Below, piece by piece: positions 1-11,539 of a stretch of DNA of 64,000 nucleotides. Position 1 is the first letter of the stretch, and every line of letters starts with the position of its first letter. The translations under genes and the position numbers were made by a program. The notes under the pieces are model-generated. The model did not search any database and had not been told where the DNA came from. It saw only the letters and a list, made by a program, of their open reading frames with translations. This DNA comes from Lithodes maja (Eukaryota; Arthropoda; Malacostraca; Decapoda; Lithodidae), in contig JBAKBP010007609.1 of the NCBI GenBank assembly GCA_037953745.1, forward strand, positions 1 to 64,000, given 5' to 3'.

Positions 1-1937
1 GACTCATTTCCAAAATTCACAGCCACAGGATCATCACTTAACACAAGCTCGCCTTTGCACACTACGCACTTAAATGTCTCTATTTCTGACTTATCCTTCG
101 GCAGGGGTCCCTTTATTCTACTACAGCGCTTATTCCCATGGTGCACCCAGCGTCGACAGATGCTACATTGAATCGAGTTAAATCTTAAACCTTTGCTCGC
201 CATGCCCTCTCTCCATCTTATGAATTTGGCCTCATCATCTTGCATATTGTCAGCTATTAGGACTAAATCGTCTGCATAAAACAGTTCCAACGGGAGTCCG
301 CCTCTAAAAACTCTAGACAATGCCTCCAGAACCATATTAAAGAGGAGGGGGCTTAACACTGAACCCTGATGAACTCTAACATGGACTGTAAACTCATCAC
401 TCAGTACACCCTTCACCCTCACCGCACTTCGCGAATCCTCATACATCTTCATTATCACATGCACCAGCCACTCTTCCACACCAAGTTTCCTCATAGCCCA
501 CTGCACAACATCTCTAGGCACCCTGCCAAAGGCCTTCTCCAGGTCTACAAACACAAAGTAAAGATCACTACCTTTTAGCAAGTATCTTTCCTGTATCTGC
601 CTGACTAACTATGAAGATAGCATCGGTTGTACCACATCCTGGCATAAAACCAAACTGCATATCATCAATGGAGATGCTTTGCCTGATCAAACCCTCAAAG
701 ACTCTCTCACAGGCCTTCATGATTTGGTCAAGCATTTTCAGGCCCCTATAATTACCTCTATCTAGTGCATCCCCTTTTCTTTTGTATATACTGTATTTAC
801 TATTACACTTATGTGCCAATCCTCTGGGATTTTCTCATCTTTAATAAGGGTGTTTATCAACTCAGTGACTAAGTTGACACCAGTCTCCCCTGAGGCTTTT
901 ATCATCTCAGCGACAATGTCAGAGCAACCTGGAGCTTTACCGTCCTTCATTTTATTGATTGTGTCGCTCACTACAGCTGGTGCTATCAAAGGAGGGTGTC
1001 CAGATATTGGTTTTTCGATACTAAGCTGTTCCTTATCCCATTCAAACTCTACATATAGTATTCGTTCATAGTGTGCCTTCCATGCTTCTCTGATATCATT
1101 TTTTACTTACACAATCTTCCCATTATCATTTCTAACACACTGTTCACCTATAATATCCCTACTGTAATTTTTAACTCGCCTAGCTAGGTTGAAGATCCCA
1201 TTGGGATTGTCAGTGTTACACACTTGTTCGAGGACCAGGTCCTTAATGCCTTTTTTAGCATTGTAAATAACTCATTTGGCAGTTCGTTTAGCTGCCTGGT
1301 ATTCCTCCTTGTTACCTCCCTTCTTCCATGCTTTGAAGCATCTCCTTTTCTCTTTCACAGCATGTTCTACCTCATCGTTCCACCACCAGGAGGTCTTATT
1401 CCTGGAGTGACCCTTTGTTTTCCCACAGGCTTTGTCAGTGGCAGCGATAAGGCTATGCTTAAGAAAGTTCCATTGACTAATTACATCGTTAGGCCTAGCT
1501 TCCTTATTTCTATTAATTTTCTCCAGTTCACTATGAAACCTATCCCTAACTTCCTTGTTCTTCAGCAGCCACACTTTCCTTTTGGGCATGCACACCCTCC
1601 TACGCTTAGGATCTCTGTATAATCTCATGTCGCACACAAGTAGCTTATGCTGGGGGATACATTCTTCGCTCGGGATGACCTTTACATCCCGAACCAGTTT
1701 CCAGTCTTTCCTGTTAACCAAGAAGTAGTCTATCTTTCTACTGGAGACCCCAGAGTTATATGTGATCAGATGGCTCTGTCTTTTCTTGAACTTCGTGTTA
1801 CAGACAACCATGTTGAGTGCAACGCATGACTCCAGTATATATTCGCCTTCCAGATTCCTCGAGTCATTTGACGTGTCCCAGGGTGCAGGGGTTATGGTGT
1901 AAGTTATGGTTAAGCCATGCAAAGAATTATATTCCAT
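1..1937 (-). pseudogene. RTE-type LINE fragment, endonuclease C-half to RT and 3' cysteine motif
   Basis: Read on the minus strand, 1937-1272 encodes the C-terminal half of an AP-type endonuclease (KIDYFLVNRKDW, then a stretch ending PQHKLLVCD). 989-762 encodes the RT finger (GKAPGCSDIVAEMIKASG) and 819-568 the next RT block (GNYRGLKML, MQFGFMPG). About 560-490 reads VDLEKAFGRVPRD, where the usual catalytic Asp of AFD is Gly. 275-245 reads FYADDLVLIAD, and about 170-115 carries a CSICRRWVHH cysteine motif known from RTE ORF2 tails. Frameshifts separate these blocks and the N-terminal endonuclease is absent. The element runs off the window at base 1. It is an inactive copy; RTE is the likely clade from motif wording, not from a tree. 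Confidence 0.8.
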
Positions 1938-1940
1938 GTT

Positions 1941-2042
1941 GTAAGAGGTAGCTGTAGTGTAGTCAGTAGTGTGCTTGTCTCACAAGCAAGAGATCCCTGG
2001 TTCAAAGCTCGGGCAGATGGAGATATTTGGGCAGTGTCTTCA
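1941..2042 (+). repeat. tRNA-derived SINE head (Glu-like)
   Basis: The stretch has an A-box-like TAGTGTAGTCAGTAG, a potential 5-bp anticodon stem TGCTT/AAGCA around a 7-base loop whose central triplet is CTC, and a B-box-like GGTTCAAAGCT. It continues into a non-tRNA tail, not a closed acceptor stem. This fits a tRNA-Glu-like SINE head, not a functional tRNA. The 3' limit is uncertain. Confidence 0.5.
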
Positions 2043-2083
2043 CACCTATATTGCTTACAACAATTAAGCAGAAACATTCTTTA

Positions 2084-2094
2084 TTCTCTTACAG
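2084..2094 (+). promoter_or_regulatory. candidate 3' splice acceptor
   Basis: A pyrimidine-rich run ending TTCTCTTACAG lies directly before an open frame that starts at 2095. It matches a consensus acceptor. Confidence 0.35.
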
Positions 2095-2295
2095 CTGGCA
2101 GTGGAGGGTGACGGTGGTGGAGGTGAGGGTGACGTCGGTGACACAGTAGAAGTGATCAGACTGGAGGACTTGGCATCCCTCACGCAGACCGCCAGCACTA
2201 CCACGGTTGGTGGGGCGGGCGCACGACATGACAAAGGCAAAATTATCGTCATTAAGGAGGTGGAGCAGCATAAGGTCAAGAATACCCACCGATGA
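2095..2295 (+). CDS. candidate terminal coding exon of an unrecognised host gene
   Basis: From the acceptor at 2094 the frame reads LAVEGDGGGGEGDVGDTVEV, then about 46 residues to a TGA at 2293-2295. The segment is acidic and Gly-rich first, then Thr/Gly and Lys-rich (KGKIIVIKEVEQHKVKN). I recognise no domain. A polyadenylation signal AATAAA lies about 390 bases downstream. The composition and lack of transposon motifs differ from everything else in the window, so it may be the last exon of a host gene. Upstream exons are not visible because a SINE and an RTE copy fill the sequence before it. It could equally be a chance frame of 67 codons. Confidence 0.3.
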   Translation: MAVEGDGGGGEGDVGDTVEVIRLEDLASLTQTASTTTVGGAGARHDKGKIIVIKEVEQHKVKNTHR

Positions 2296-2983
2296 GGCAA
2301 GGTCACATCAGGTTGTAGCTCTTGACCCCAAGCGTTGCTTACAATATGTTAGAATTCCAGGTCGGAGCACTTACTTTGTTTGGGCACCATATTGGTGCTG
2401 TAATGATAAAATAATGGAGTACTGTAATAATGTATTTTGATCATGTAGAATTTAGATCCAACGACCAAAGTATGTATCCTGTTCCAGTATTGTCGAATAT
2501 TTATTTTGCGTATGGATAGTGATGTAAAAAAAAAAAAAAAAAAAAATTGAATTTTTTCTTCTTGTTCTGGGAGAAAAAACATCGAGATAAGAAAAAAAAA
2601 ATTGTTCATGTGTTTCATATAGAGTACGTAAATAATAGAAAGGCAAAGTGTTTGTGTATTTTTATGAAATTAAGGTTGGTAAAATAATAAAACACTTATT
2701 TACAGGTTATATTACCGGTATATATATTTTGTGATTAATACATTATTTACTATTAACCCCTTCAGACTCCTATGACGCAGAGGTTGCCAGATTAGCAATA
2801 AGAATTAGAGTTCTCTCACTCTTATAATTACCTCTCCAAAATTATTTTTTTGCCCACAGCTAACTCAAAGACAACTGCAGAGGTTGAAGTCTAAAGGTTT
2901 CTAAATACCCCTGATGGTAATAAAGGTTTTAAAGTATCCCTAATAGGCTCAAAATTGCGTCATATGTCGGAGAGGGTTAAGTA
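2296..2983. other. AT-rich non-coding stretch, possible 3' UTR with poly(A) signal
   Basis: No gene is seen. It holds a poly(A) run at about 2526-2547 and an AATAAA at 2686-2691 that would serve the candidate exon upstream. Confidence 0.4.
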
Positions 2984-3550
2984 GAGAAGTCCTTGCATGA
3001 TAGTGTGGTAACGTGCTGCCCCTTCGAACAGTCTGCTGCACCAAGCCATCACCCAGAACGAGGGGCGACGTGCTCCTCGGTGCCACTAGCAGTGGCGAAC
3101 TCAACACAAGTAACACAAGTAAGTAAAGTAATCCCGACATTGACGTACAGGAGTGAAGCAAGGACGTTGTTGGAGAGACACAAATCTGAGTGAGAAGGGT
3201 GGAAATGAGTTACTTGAGAAGCGCATGTGGAGTTACATGAAGGGATAGACAAACGAATGAGGAAGTACGAGAGCGGTGGGGTGTGGATGTGCTGGAAAAT
3301 TTGTAAAGGAACACCTCGAGATGGTTCGGCCACGTGGAACGTATGGGAAGCGAAAGAATGACTAAGAGAGTGTACGAGAGTAAGCTGGAGGGACAGAGAA
3401 GGAGAGCAGACTGAGAGTGAGGTGGAAGGATGGAGTTGAGAGGTATATACGTGAAAGCGTGTTGGATGGGAGGAGGGGCATCGGCTGACGGGGGACAGAG
3501 GTGCATGGGAACGATTCTTTTGTAGCCACCCCTTCATGGATCGTGGCCGG
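2984..3550 (+). pseudogene. 3' fragment of RTE-like LINE, with a ~117-bp insertion
   Basis: The stretch matches the C-terminal end of the LINE at 15947-17502. Shared blocks start at AAGTCCTTGCATGATAGTGT and end near CCACCCCTTCATGGATCG. The same block order is kept (RWFGH.E coding stretch, then MTKRVYES), with frameshifts. Between about 3012 and 3128 there is a foreign segment absent from the intact relative. It is flanked by GGTAA and TAATCC, which may be a short target duplication. Only the last 180 codons or so of the element remain. Confidence 0.75.
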
Positions 3551-3669
3551 TTAATCAGTTGGAATGCTGTCAGTATCTTCTCCAAGCCGATTTTGAGTCA
3601 TATTCAAGTTGACCCTTTGAGTACCAGCGACGTGTGTTATATATTACAGTATTCTACCTATATTGAGAC

Positions 3670-3815
3670 AATATTATGCAGCTTAGGAAGGATCTGTGTT
3701 AGTTTTATAGGTTCGGTTGAGATAGTTTGAAGCCTGATTATTGCTAGAGGTCCTTCCTAAGCTGAATAAAATTGCCTAATAGTTGTCAGAATAGGATAAA
3801 AAGGACAACCCTGGT
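3670..3815 (+). repeat. solitary diverged monomer of the 131-bp satellite
   Basis: The stretch aligns along its whole length with the satellite unit at 63069-64000. Anchors include AAGCCTGATTATTGCTAGAG against AAGCCTGTTAATTGCTGGAG, TTGCCTAATAGT against TTGTCTAATAGT, and GGATAAAAAGG against AGTTAAAAGG. It also contains a 13-bp perfect inverted repeat (3680-3692 with 3751-3763, AGCTTAGGAAGGA) absent from the array monomers. Confidence 0.65.
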
Positions 3816-4232
3816 ATTGGAGGGGTTGATACTTTAAAGTTATTAGGATTTTCAATTAAAATAGGCAAATGAATGCCTATGAATTAAATCAACATAAATA
3901 CAGTAATAGGAGTTTATGAAAGGCTATAAAATTTGGAAAACAAATCTGGAAAAATTAATAGATTACAATTTTATTGACTGTATGGTGTTTATATATGCTG
4001 TGGATCAACTAGCCACCCACCACTGATGAAAAATAGTGCTAAAAAGATACATCGAGGGCCTCGGAGTCGGACGGATATTATGTGGTGTGGTCAATCCCTG
4101 TAAATCCTTGAATAAACTGGCACGGGTTGTCCTACTCACGGGGGATAGGTCCACTTAGGGGCGTTTTGTAAATAGCCACCCTCATAAAGGGGAGTAAGGC
4201 ATCCAGCAATAGATACTGATAGATAGTTAAAT
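3816..4232. other. non-coding, nothing recognised
   Basis: AT-rich sequence without a supported gene or a repeat I recognise, ending at the right terminus of DIRS A. Confidence 0.5.
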
Positions 4233-4656
4233 TATAGGTTTGACTCCTGCAAGGAGATAAAGAAAACATAATATTTAGTAGTGGCCCCGTAATCATTGAC
4301 GATTATGCCTATTACATAAGGCACCCTCTTCAAACACTCATTTACCGTAGTTTGAATCTACCGCGCAGAGCATAAAAAATTGAGGAGCCTTCATCATGAG
4401 CGCATGCAACCTCACTCATGGTTCAGTCATTATGAAATTGGGTTCTCACTACGAAAAAAACTTTGTAACAAATAAAAAATAAAAATAAAAATAAGAATAA
4501 CTATTCATAAGCTTTCCATATATTCGTGGATGTACTTATGTGGATCTTTGACCAGACGCTAACTCAGGCATCATTCTTCCTTCACTGACATATCAAGTAA
4601 ACCAAAATCTTTAATACATCAACGAATGGGAAGGGGATGGTCGGGAGGGTCCCAGT
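4233..4656 (-). repeat. DIRS A right inverted terminal repeat
   Basis: The outer end starts TATAGGTTTGACTCCTGCAA. The inner part holds the block shared with the left terminal repeats at 18259, 19973 and 53142, in opposite orientation: GCTCTGCGCGGTAGATTC on the minus strand and the hairpin-prone CGAAAAAAACTTTG. Confidence 0.85.
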
Positions 4657-4754
4657 CGTCAATGATTACGGGGCCACTACTAAATATTAGGTTTTCTTTA
4701 TCTCCTTGCAGGAGTCAAACCTATAATTTATTAGTGGCCCCTCCATCATTGACG
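4657..4754 (-). repeat. DIRS A internal complementary region (98 bp)
   Basis: The stretch fuses a complement of the element's extreme right end (4657 to about 4722) with a complement of its extreme left end (to 4754, ...CTCCATCATTGACG). In DIRS elements such a region templates completion of the termini and circle formation. Confidence 0.8.
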
Positions 4755-4799
4755 ATTATGCCTGATATCTAAGACTGGAGGGGGACATTCGTAATCATA

Positions 4800-5870
4800 T
4801 CATAACTCTAGCAAAAGCAGATAATCAAACAACCACATAGTATTCTTACTTTGTAAAAAAGATATATAATTTGGCGCAGCACATATATACCAAAACGGGG
4901 TACAAGCAGGAGCGTGCTTCAGGAGCCTGCTTGATAAAAAGGTTAACTCTGAGACTCTGAACACAAAAGTAAAAAACGTATGATTAGAGGTCCACAAATG
5001 TGTGGACGTAATATCTTCAACAGAAAAATTCTGAAGGAAACGCAAAGAGGCTGCCCATTTGCGTAAATCGTGGGCCCTACCCACAACGCCGGGATTACTC
5101 TCTTTAATGACTTCGACCAAGAGAGAAGCTATTTTACGTTTCATTAAGCGTTTGCCTGTACTAGCTACCCATAAAGCACCCTGTTGATGCAGAGGTACCA
5201 CCCTCAAATATTTGGTTAGAGCTTGCACTGGACATAAATTATGAAGCACTTTACCCATTTTCAACGCCGGCACTGTGAACTCTGAAAACACGTGTTCACT
5301 GTGCTCATTCTTGGCGCTGAACCCTGGAGAAGGTGCAATGTGAATCGGAGAGGTGGGCGGAGTTTGAAGCATGCTCTCATGAAACCTGTTTCTTCCGCTT
5401 GTGGTATGGTTAGACCTGTAAGGTCAAAGAATGGCACCCTGATGGCTGTTAAGTGATTATCTAGAGTCACTACAGATAGACGTTGCTGTTCAAACAAATA
5501 GTTTAAAGAATTAAAAACTAATGCCACCGAAGGTACCGTCTGTTCTCTTCTAACTATCCAAGAAGTAAAGGACTGCCAATGAGATTGATATTGCCTCTTG
5601 GGAGATTGTGTGTACTGATTCATAAATTTATCTGTCACGTTTCTACCATACGGCATTCGCCATTAGGCCTCCTGAATGACCACAATGCAAAAGTCAGCGA
5701 GGACTTTTAGGTTGCCAATTGTGTCTAAGTGGAAATACCCGACCGGGAGCGACACCGGGTTCGGGCACCACGTTATCAATTGTTGGGACCACAACTGCGC
5801 CGGCCACAGGGGCGCAGTAACGATACTACGCCTCGATAATCCTGTAGTTTGTTGACTACGTGGCACATTA
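4800..5870 (-). pseudogene. DIRS A tyrosine recombinase remnant
   Basis: 5656-5261 encodes the N-terminal, SAM-like DNA-binding half (PYGRNVTDKFMNQYTQSPKR, then QSHWQSFTSWIV). 5372-4800 encodes the catalytic C-half with the HDLRKWAAS box. Relative to copy D (39682-40890) about 190 bp is missing near 5350, removing the first catalytic Arg (TGNRVSEL in D). The C-terminal Tyr of D (HTFLSRY) is replaced in A by HTFFTFVF. With two catalytic positions lost, the enzyme cannot be active. Confidence 0.8.
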
Positions 5871-6965
5871 GAGGGGCGGGAACAGATAAATGGAACTTCA
5901 CATGTTCCAATTCGTCACCAATGCATCGGGCCCCCCCGCCGGCGTTAATGTCCGGCGTGTGAGGTACCGAGGGAGTTTGTGATTCTCCTCTGACGCAAAC
6001 AGATCCACACGTGGACGGTAAGGCTCTGCAATCATTTGATCGAAAATGTTCTGCTTGAGTGCCCACTCGACTGTTGTGCTCTTGTCTTCGAGACAGACGT
6101 TTGCTACACCTGGGAGATAAGATGCATGAAGATGAATGTGCAGCTTGTCGGCTAGAACAAAAATCTTTTCTGACATGTCTAGCAACATCCGAGACCTCGT
6201 TGACCCTTGTTTCTGAATGCAGTGAACTGCCTTGAGATTTTCCAACTTGAAGGCCACCGACTGTTCCCGTAAAGTAGAGCCGTGAACTTGAAGGAAATAC
6301 AAGGGGACTAATAACTCTTTTACAATTATGTGGGAGGTTTCTGAATGGGACCCAAGCCCTTGACCCTAATGCCCGAGGTTTGACTGAAAGCCCCAACCTA
6401 TCGTCCCTGACGCATCCGTGTCCACCCATACCGACGGCGGAGGAGAGGTCCATGACATGACTGAGTGCAACATTTCTCTCTTCGCCCAAACCGCTAGTAA
6501 GCTGTGTAATAATGTTGGGATAGGCCATAATATTTCCGCCGGTAATTGGGAAGAATTTGTTGCCCTCCAAGATTAAACGTTTGACTTTCAACCGGCCCAA
6601 CTTCACAGTTAGTTGAACCCAGTTGAGAGAACCGACTAGAGATTCCCAAAGTCTCTGTGTCGTAGTCAGACTGTGGAGAAACATAAACATTTTTTTGCGA
6701 AATCTGTTTCGAGTGTCCACATTCTGACTCAGAGTGAGAGATGCTGTGTCCTCGACCAGCCCTATCCACTGAAATACTCGTGAGGGAACAAGGTTTGACT
6801 TTTGCTAAGTTGACCTTGAATCCTAGAGATTTGAGATGGTTTAACGTAATGTAGACATGAGTGTTGCATAACTTTTCTGTCTCTGCTACCACCAGACAGT
6901 CGTCCAGATACCACAAGATCCTGATCCCTTGTTCTAACATTGGCATCAGGGCTTGCCGGGACCTT
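5871..6965 (-). pseudogene. DIRS A RT C-part, RNase H and MT-like region remnant
   Basis: The frame from 7003 to 6494 is a fusion. Its first residues are the end of gag and it then enters RT at ALMPMLEQG followed by YLDDC. The RT N-half, including the first catalytic Asp block, is therefore deleted; the same interval in copy D spans about 870 bp. Downstream pieces carry an RNase H block (WVDTDAS-like) and 6302-5898 carries the tether region ending in LFASEENHKLPRYLTRR, which in D leads into a YLFPPPDASL block. Frameshifts interrupt all of it. Confidence 0.75.
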
Positions 6966-9479
6966 GTTTGAAAGCTTGTGCCATATTGAAAACAGTCTTC
7001 CAAACTGCTGGTGAAATCAAAGAAGGAGTTAGAACTGGAGACAGAACTACTTGGCTTGCAATACGGTCAGGAAGTTTCTTCACTAAGAACATCCTCAAAT
7101 CCTGCCTTGCTCGAACTGCCTCTTAATAAGGCCGGCCGAATATCTCCTAAAGACTGAATGGAAGTTTGGAGAAGCAAGCGCCGGGAAAGTTCAACGGCTT
7201 TCCTGACTTCCGCAACTTCGATCGCCTGACACGAGCGTACCATAAACTTTGTTACTTGCTGGGTAACAATATATTGCGAAAACAGTCTAAACGCTTTTCT
7301 TCTTAACCTAAACTCACGGTCTACGTGAGCTGGGGAAGGCGTGCTAAACGGATCTTTTAATTCGCACAAATTGATTTTTTAGGGGCAGCCAAGAAATCAA
7401 ACAAAGCAGAGGGGACTCCTCCAGCACCAAAAACCAGAAGAGAGAACCAAGAATGGTGTTCTTGAGGGATGTGGTGAGAAGATTTTGAAGTGAAGGTAGT
7501 GGCAAAATTTTGAGCCTCTGTTTCCCATTCCACCCAAGGTCCCGTACCCAACTGCCCTACCTGCAAAACTGGATTAGAGGCCGAGTCTGTGATCGGAAAC
7601 ATATCCAACTCCGGCGTCAAAGCAGAAAGTGCTGTGACGTCGTTAAAGCAATCATTCTTATTCCAGTCCGAAAATAGCTAGAAGCTAAGGCAGGGGGTAG
7701 GGCTGGTGTTGATGCAAACACCAAAAAGTCATGGTTATAATAACTTGGAACGGCCTTAATAGGAACATCCCAAACCTTTCCTTGACTATCCAAAGCTCTG
7801 AGTTTTCTAGACTTATTGCCTTGGATTACCCACGCATGTGGTACAGGGAGCTCCCCCGACATTATCGGTTTGACTCCTGCAAGGAGATAAAGAAAACCTA
7901 ATATTTAGCAGTGGCCCCGTAATCATTGACTATTGCCTTGGATTACCCACTCATGTGGTACAGGGAGCTCCCCCGACCTAGTAGCTTGTGCTGCCTCAGG
8001 CCTAGTTGGGAACAATGCTACCCATGACTCATCAGGCCCGTATAAAAGGGGCATAGCTCCTTTTTTTGACTGGTGCCTTGTCTAAAAGGGGGGGGGGGGG
8101 GGAGTTATGTCTGAGATGACTCGCACATTGGAAGTAGTGAGAGCTGCTGTGCCTGGCACATTGGAAATTGGATCTTACACAAGAGGAGGGTTAGGTATTT
8201 TAGCTAAAGCAATGGATGTAGCCAGAGGTCGCACATTCGTCGACGTCGCGGGAGCTCCCATACCAAATGTAGGAGTTTCCGGCGTAGGGCCAAAGAACTT
8301 ATTAAGTGCATTTAATAGTAATCCATCAATCTCTTCCGTAGTTACATACCTAGCAGATGACGAACTCCGTGGAGATTCGACAGTACCCTGAGAGTCGTCT
8401 AGAAGGTGACTCGACTCTTTAACTTCCATCTTTGAGATCAGAGAACGCCGTTCTTCATCCCTTAAGTCTGGCCTATTATGGGAAGATCCCGCCGAAGCCG
8501 GGACCTCCCCATGCCGCCATGTTAAATCTGGGATAGAAGATGGTACATTGGCATCCCAGTGGACGTCAGCCACCACTTGAGTCACAAAAGGATGTGCTCC
8601 GTCCTGCCAGGGCTGTGAGTATTGCCATACACCTTGGCTGTGGCTGACACTCGCTTGCAAGCTTGGTATACTCTCCAAATGGGAGCCCTCACCCGAGCAC
8701 CCTAGAGGTTTATAGTTTCTGTAAGATACTACTAAATCTGAGGCTGACACACGTGACCTGGTAGAAAAGCATGAATATCAGGTGATGAAATGTCCGCCGG
8801 GGTATCCTCCACCACATTCGCTGACTCCACCCCCGACCTGTCAGATTGGACGTTAGACTTGGTGGGGGTAGAGGCAGAAAGCGGGGTACCAGGCTCCGGC
8901 GATAGCCGTGAGTCCTTTCGCACCGGAGGATCCCTTTGTGGAAGATTGATGACTCCTACTTGACTTATGCTTAGTACTAGTAAGGTCTTTAGGTCCCCCA
9001 CTCTCTTCCTTTTCTTCTTCTTTGAAGGTGAAGCAGAGTGGCCGATGGTGACGGTGAGCGAGGCCTCTTAGATTTGCCGGGGGAGGGTGTGGCAACCTGT
9101 CCCCGCCCAGACTCTGAGGTCTTACGTGCACGTATCTTACACTGAGGGGGGGGGGGGGGGGGGGGGGGGGGGCATGTTTGATAATTAGAAGCTCCCAAAG
9201 CTCAAGGTTATCACATTGCAATGCTTTATGTGCTACATTCGTTGAATAAGTAGCGAGAAGTTGGTTCACTTCTTGCAAAGCCCCGCCGCAGTGTTATCCT
9301 TTTGAATTAAAACTTTAACACTTAAGAGGTTACAAATAGTGCAATTCTTTGTCACCTATATCCCCCCGTGACTGATCTCTGCATTTAACACATTTAATGC
9401 AAAGCTTGTGAGCAAAATTAGGGAGACCTGAGCATAACGGCGTTGAACATACAGCAATGAGAGGTTCAAGTGCCGACAT
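6966..9479 (-). pseudogene. DIRS A gag-like ORF1 remnant
   Basis: The start ATG at 9479 begins MSALEPLIAVCSTPLC, followed by CIKCVKCRDQSRG, the Cys-rich N-terminus shared with copies C and D. Further pieces lie at 9278-8853, 8750-8175, 7862-7617, 7620-7357 and 7369-7067, in different frames. Poly(G) runs at 9146-9172 (27 G) and 8088-8102 (15 G) have displaced coding sequence. A 70-bp DIRS end fragment interrupts it at 7861-7930. Confidence 0.8.
7814..7977. repeat. 47-bp direct repeat flanking a 70-bp DIRS right-end fragment
   Basis: 7814-7860 and 7931-7977 are the same 47 bp of gag with one mismatch (CACGCATG/CACTCATG). Between them, 7861-7930 equals the terminal 68-70 bp of the DIRS right end (GGTTTGACTCCTGCAAGGAG to CCCGTAATCATTGAC). 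Confidence 0.9.
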
Positions 9480-11304
9480 GACAGAGACTGGGGGAAATCT
9501 ACCCCACCCCCAGGATCTACCTGATCACCTGGCGCAACGCCGGTACTCCGCCCTGGAAAGAGAAAATTTCCAGGAATTAATGCTCATAAGGTTACCCCAA
9601 AAAGGTACACCTTTAGTTTCATATTAAAGATTTCAGCATATCTTTACCTGTCCAAAAGATTTAAGCATATCTTCTGAATCGTCATAAAGATGAAGCATAT
9701 CTTTATTAAAGATGAAGTCTTTCAAGTATCCCTTTATACTTGAAACACTAGTAAGATTCAGGCATCTTTTTATCCCATAAAAAGTCTAAGCCTATCTTAA
9801 TCTCTAATCCGACTTCTCCCAGAAGCCCTCATAGATCGCTGTCTTGAAGGCCGTGATACCCTACTGTATCAATCAATCGTTTGGCAAACCATAGTGAATT
9901 ACAAATTCGTTAATATAACCACCCGAAGGTACAACCGCCGGGTTTTATATTCAATGTCAAACCAATTGTACCTGCCCCAGACCTCTTTGTAAAAAGGTCG
10001 CCGGGAGGGCAAGATCAAACAAACAAACAGCATTGTTTTTAATGGCGTTGAAAAGCCAAGAAAACCATAACCAACAGGTGTCAGCATGATCCCCTGGATA
10101 AATGTGTGGAGCCCACTTCGCCGGGAATAACACAGGAAGCCTGCTCCCAGGCTCGTAAGGTTACCCCAAAAAGGTACACAAACATGTGTCACAAAACCGC
10201 TGGTCAACGAACCGTAGCCCTCAGCCACTACTTTTCGTTTTCCTTTAGTTTCATATTAAAGATTTCAGCATATCTTTACCTGTCCAAAAGATTTACACAT
10301 ATCTTCTGAATCGTCAGAAAGATGAAGCATATCTTTATAAAAGATGAAGTCGGTCAAGTATCTCTTTACACTTGAAACACTAGTAAGATTCAGGCATCTT
10401 TTTATCCCATAAAAGTCTAAGCCTATCTAAATCTCTAATCCGACTAGTTTCATATTAAAGATTTCAGCATATCTTTACCTGTCCAAAAGATTTAAGCATA
10501 TCTTCTGAATCCTCATAAAGATGAAGCATATCTTTATTCAAGATGAGGTCTTTCAAGTATCCCTTTACACTTGAAACCCTAGTAAGATTCAGGCATCTTT
10601 TTATCCCATAAAAAGTCTAAGCCTATCGAAATCTCTAATCCGGCTTCGCCCAGAAGCCCTCATAGATCGCCGTCTAGCCTGTCTCAAAATCTAGATCTGA
10701 CTTCTCCCGAAGCCTTCATAGATCGCCGTAAGTTGAAGGCGGCGATACTTGAATGTATCCCCCAATTGTCTGGTCAACTACACAGAATTGCAAATTCGTT
10801 AATCCCACCCACCAAGGTACAACCGCCGGGTGTGAAATTAATTTTAACGTTAACCCCAATAGGTCCTAACCCCACTTCTTTGCAAACGATCGCCGGGGAG
10901 GAAATATCAACAAAACAGCCTAGTTTTTAAATGGCTTTGCAAAAACCGGGAAAAACTATACTCAACAAGTGGCCGCTTGAACACTTAGTTAAATGGGTAT
11001 AGCCATCCCGCCGGGAAAACACAGTAAGCCTGAACACAGGCTCCACCACAGAGACGCAGTCCTGGAGAGCCCCAAGCCACCACTCGTCTGGGGACACTAG
11101 CCTATTTTAACCACGCGTGATTAAAACTCGGCAACCAGCCGGGTTTTTACGGTGCAACCGAGAAAACCCGCCGGAAAGGCAACCCACACCACCCAGATTC
11201 AATCTGAATGCACAAATAGTCCGTGGAATTAGCCAAAACACAACTAAACCAGGACACATAATTAGTCCGTGGAATTAGCCAATACACAACTAATCCAGGA
11301 CACA
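9480..11304 (-). other. DIRS A 5' leader with ~200-bp repeats
   Basis: No gene is supported. A ~200-bp block (CATATTAAAGATTTCAGCAT to AAGTCTAAGCCTATC) occurs at about 9616-9815, 10246-10444 and 10445-10640. The leader also holds many GCCGG(G) motifs and two copies of a ~47-bp unit (TAGTCCGTGGAATTAGCCAA) at about 11214-11303. Confidence 0.7.
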
Positions 11305-11539
11305 ACGAACCACCGACGAGACAACACCTCCGCACTCACGCTCCCGAAAATCAGCTGATCTAGCAAGCTGTTTACAGCGTTCGTCAAATAAACTCACCTA
11401 AACTTGAGTATAAGGATATTTTGTGTTGTCCTGTATTATAATGCAGTATTAAAATAATTTGAGATTAAAATCAAGTGAGGATATTTCGAGTGATAAAAAT
11501 AATTCAAGCGATTGTGAATGCGAGTGGATGTAAACAAAT

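Larger units (their letters stand above)
4233..11304 (-). mobile_element. DIRS-type retrotransposon copy A (decayed, lacks left terminal repeat)
   Basis: On the minus strand the order is leader (11304-9480), gag (9479 to about 6970), RT/RNase H, tyrosine recombinase, internal complementary region and right inverted terminal repeat ending at 4233. This is the DIRS plan, where a tyrosine recombinase replaces integrase. The copy has many frameshifts, long poly(G) runs, a large gag-RT deletion and a recombinase deletion. It stops inside the leader at about 11304, next to a LINE, so the left terminal repeat is missing. Confidence 0.85.

Noticed and set aside
8088..9172. Poly(G) runs as G-quadruplex regulatory elements
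   Set aside because: They lie inside decayed gag where D has ordinary codons; slippage expansion is simpler.
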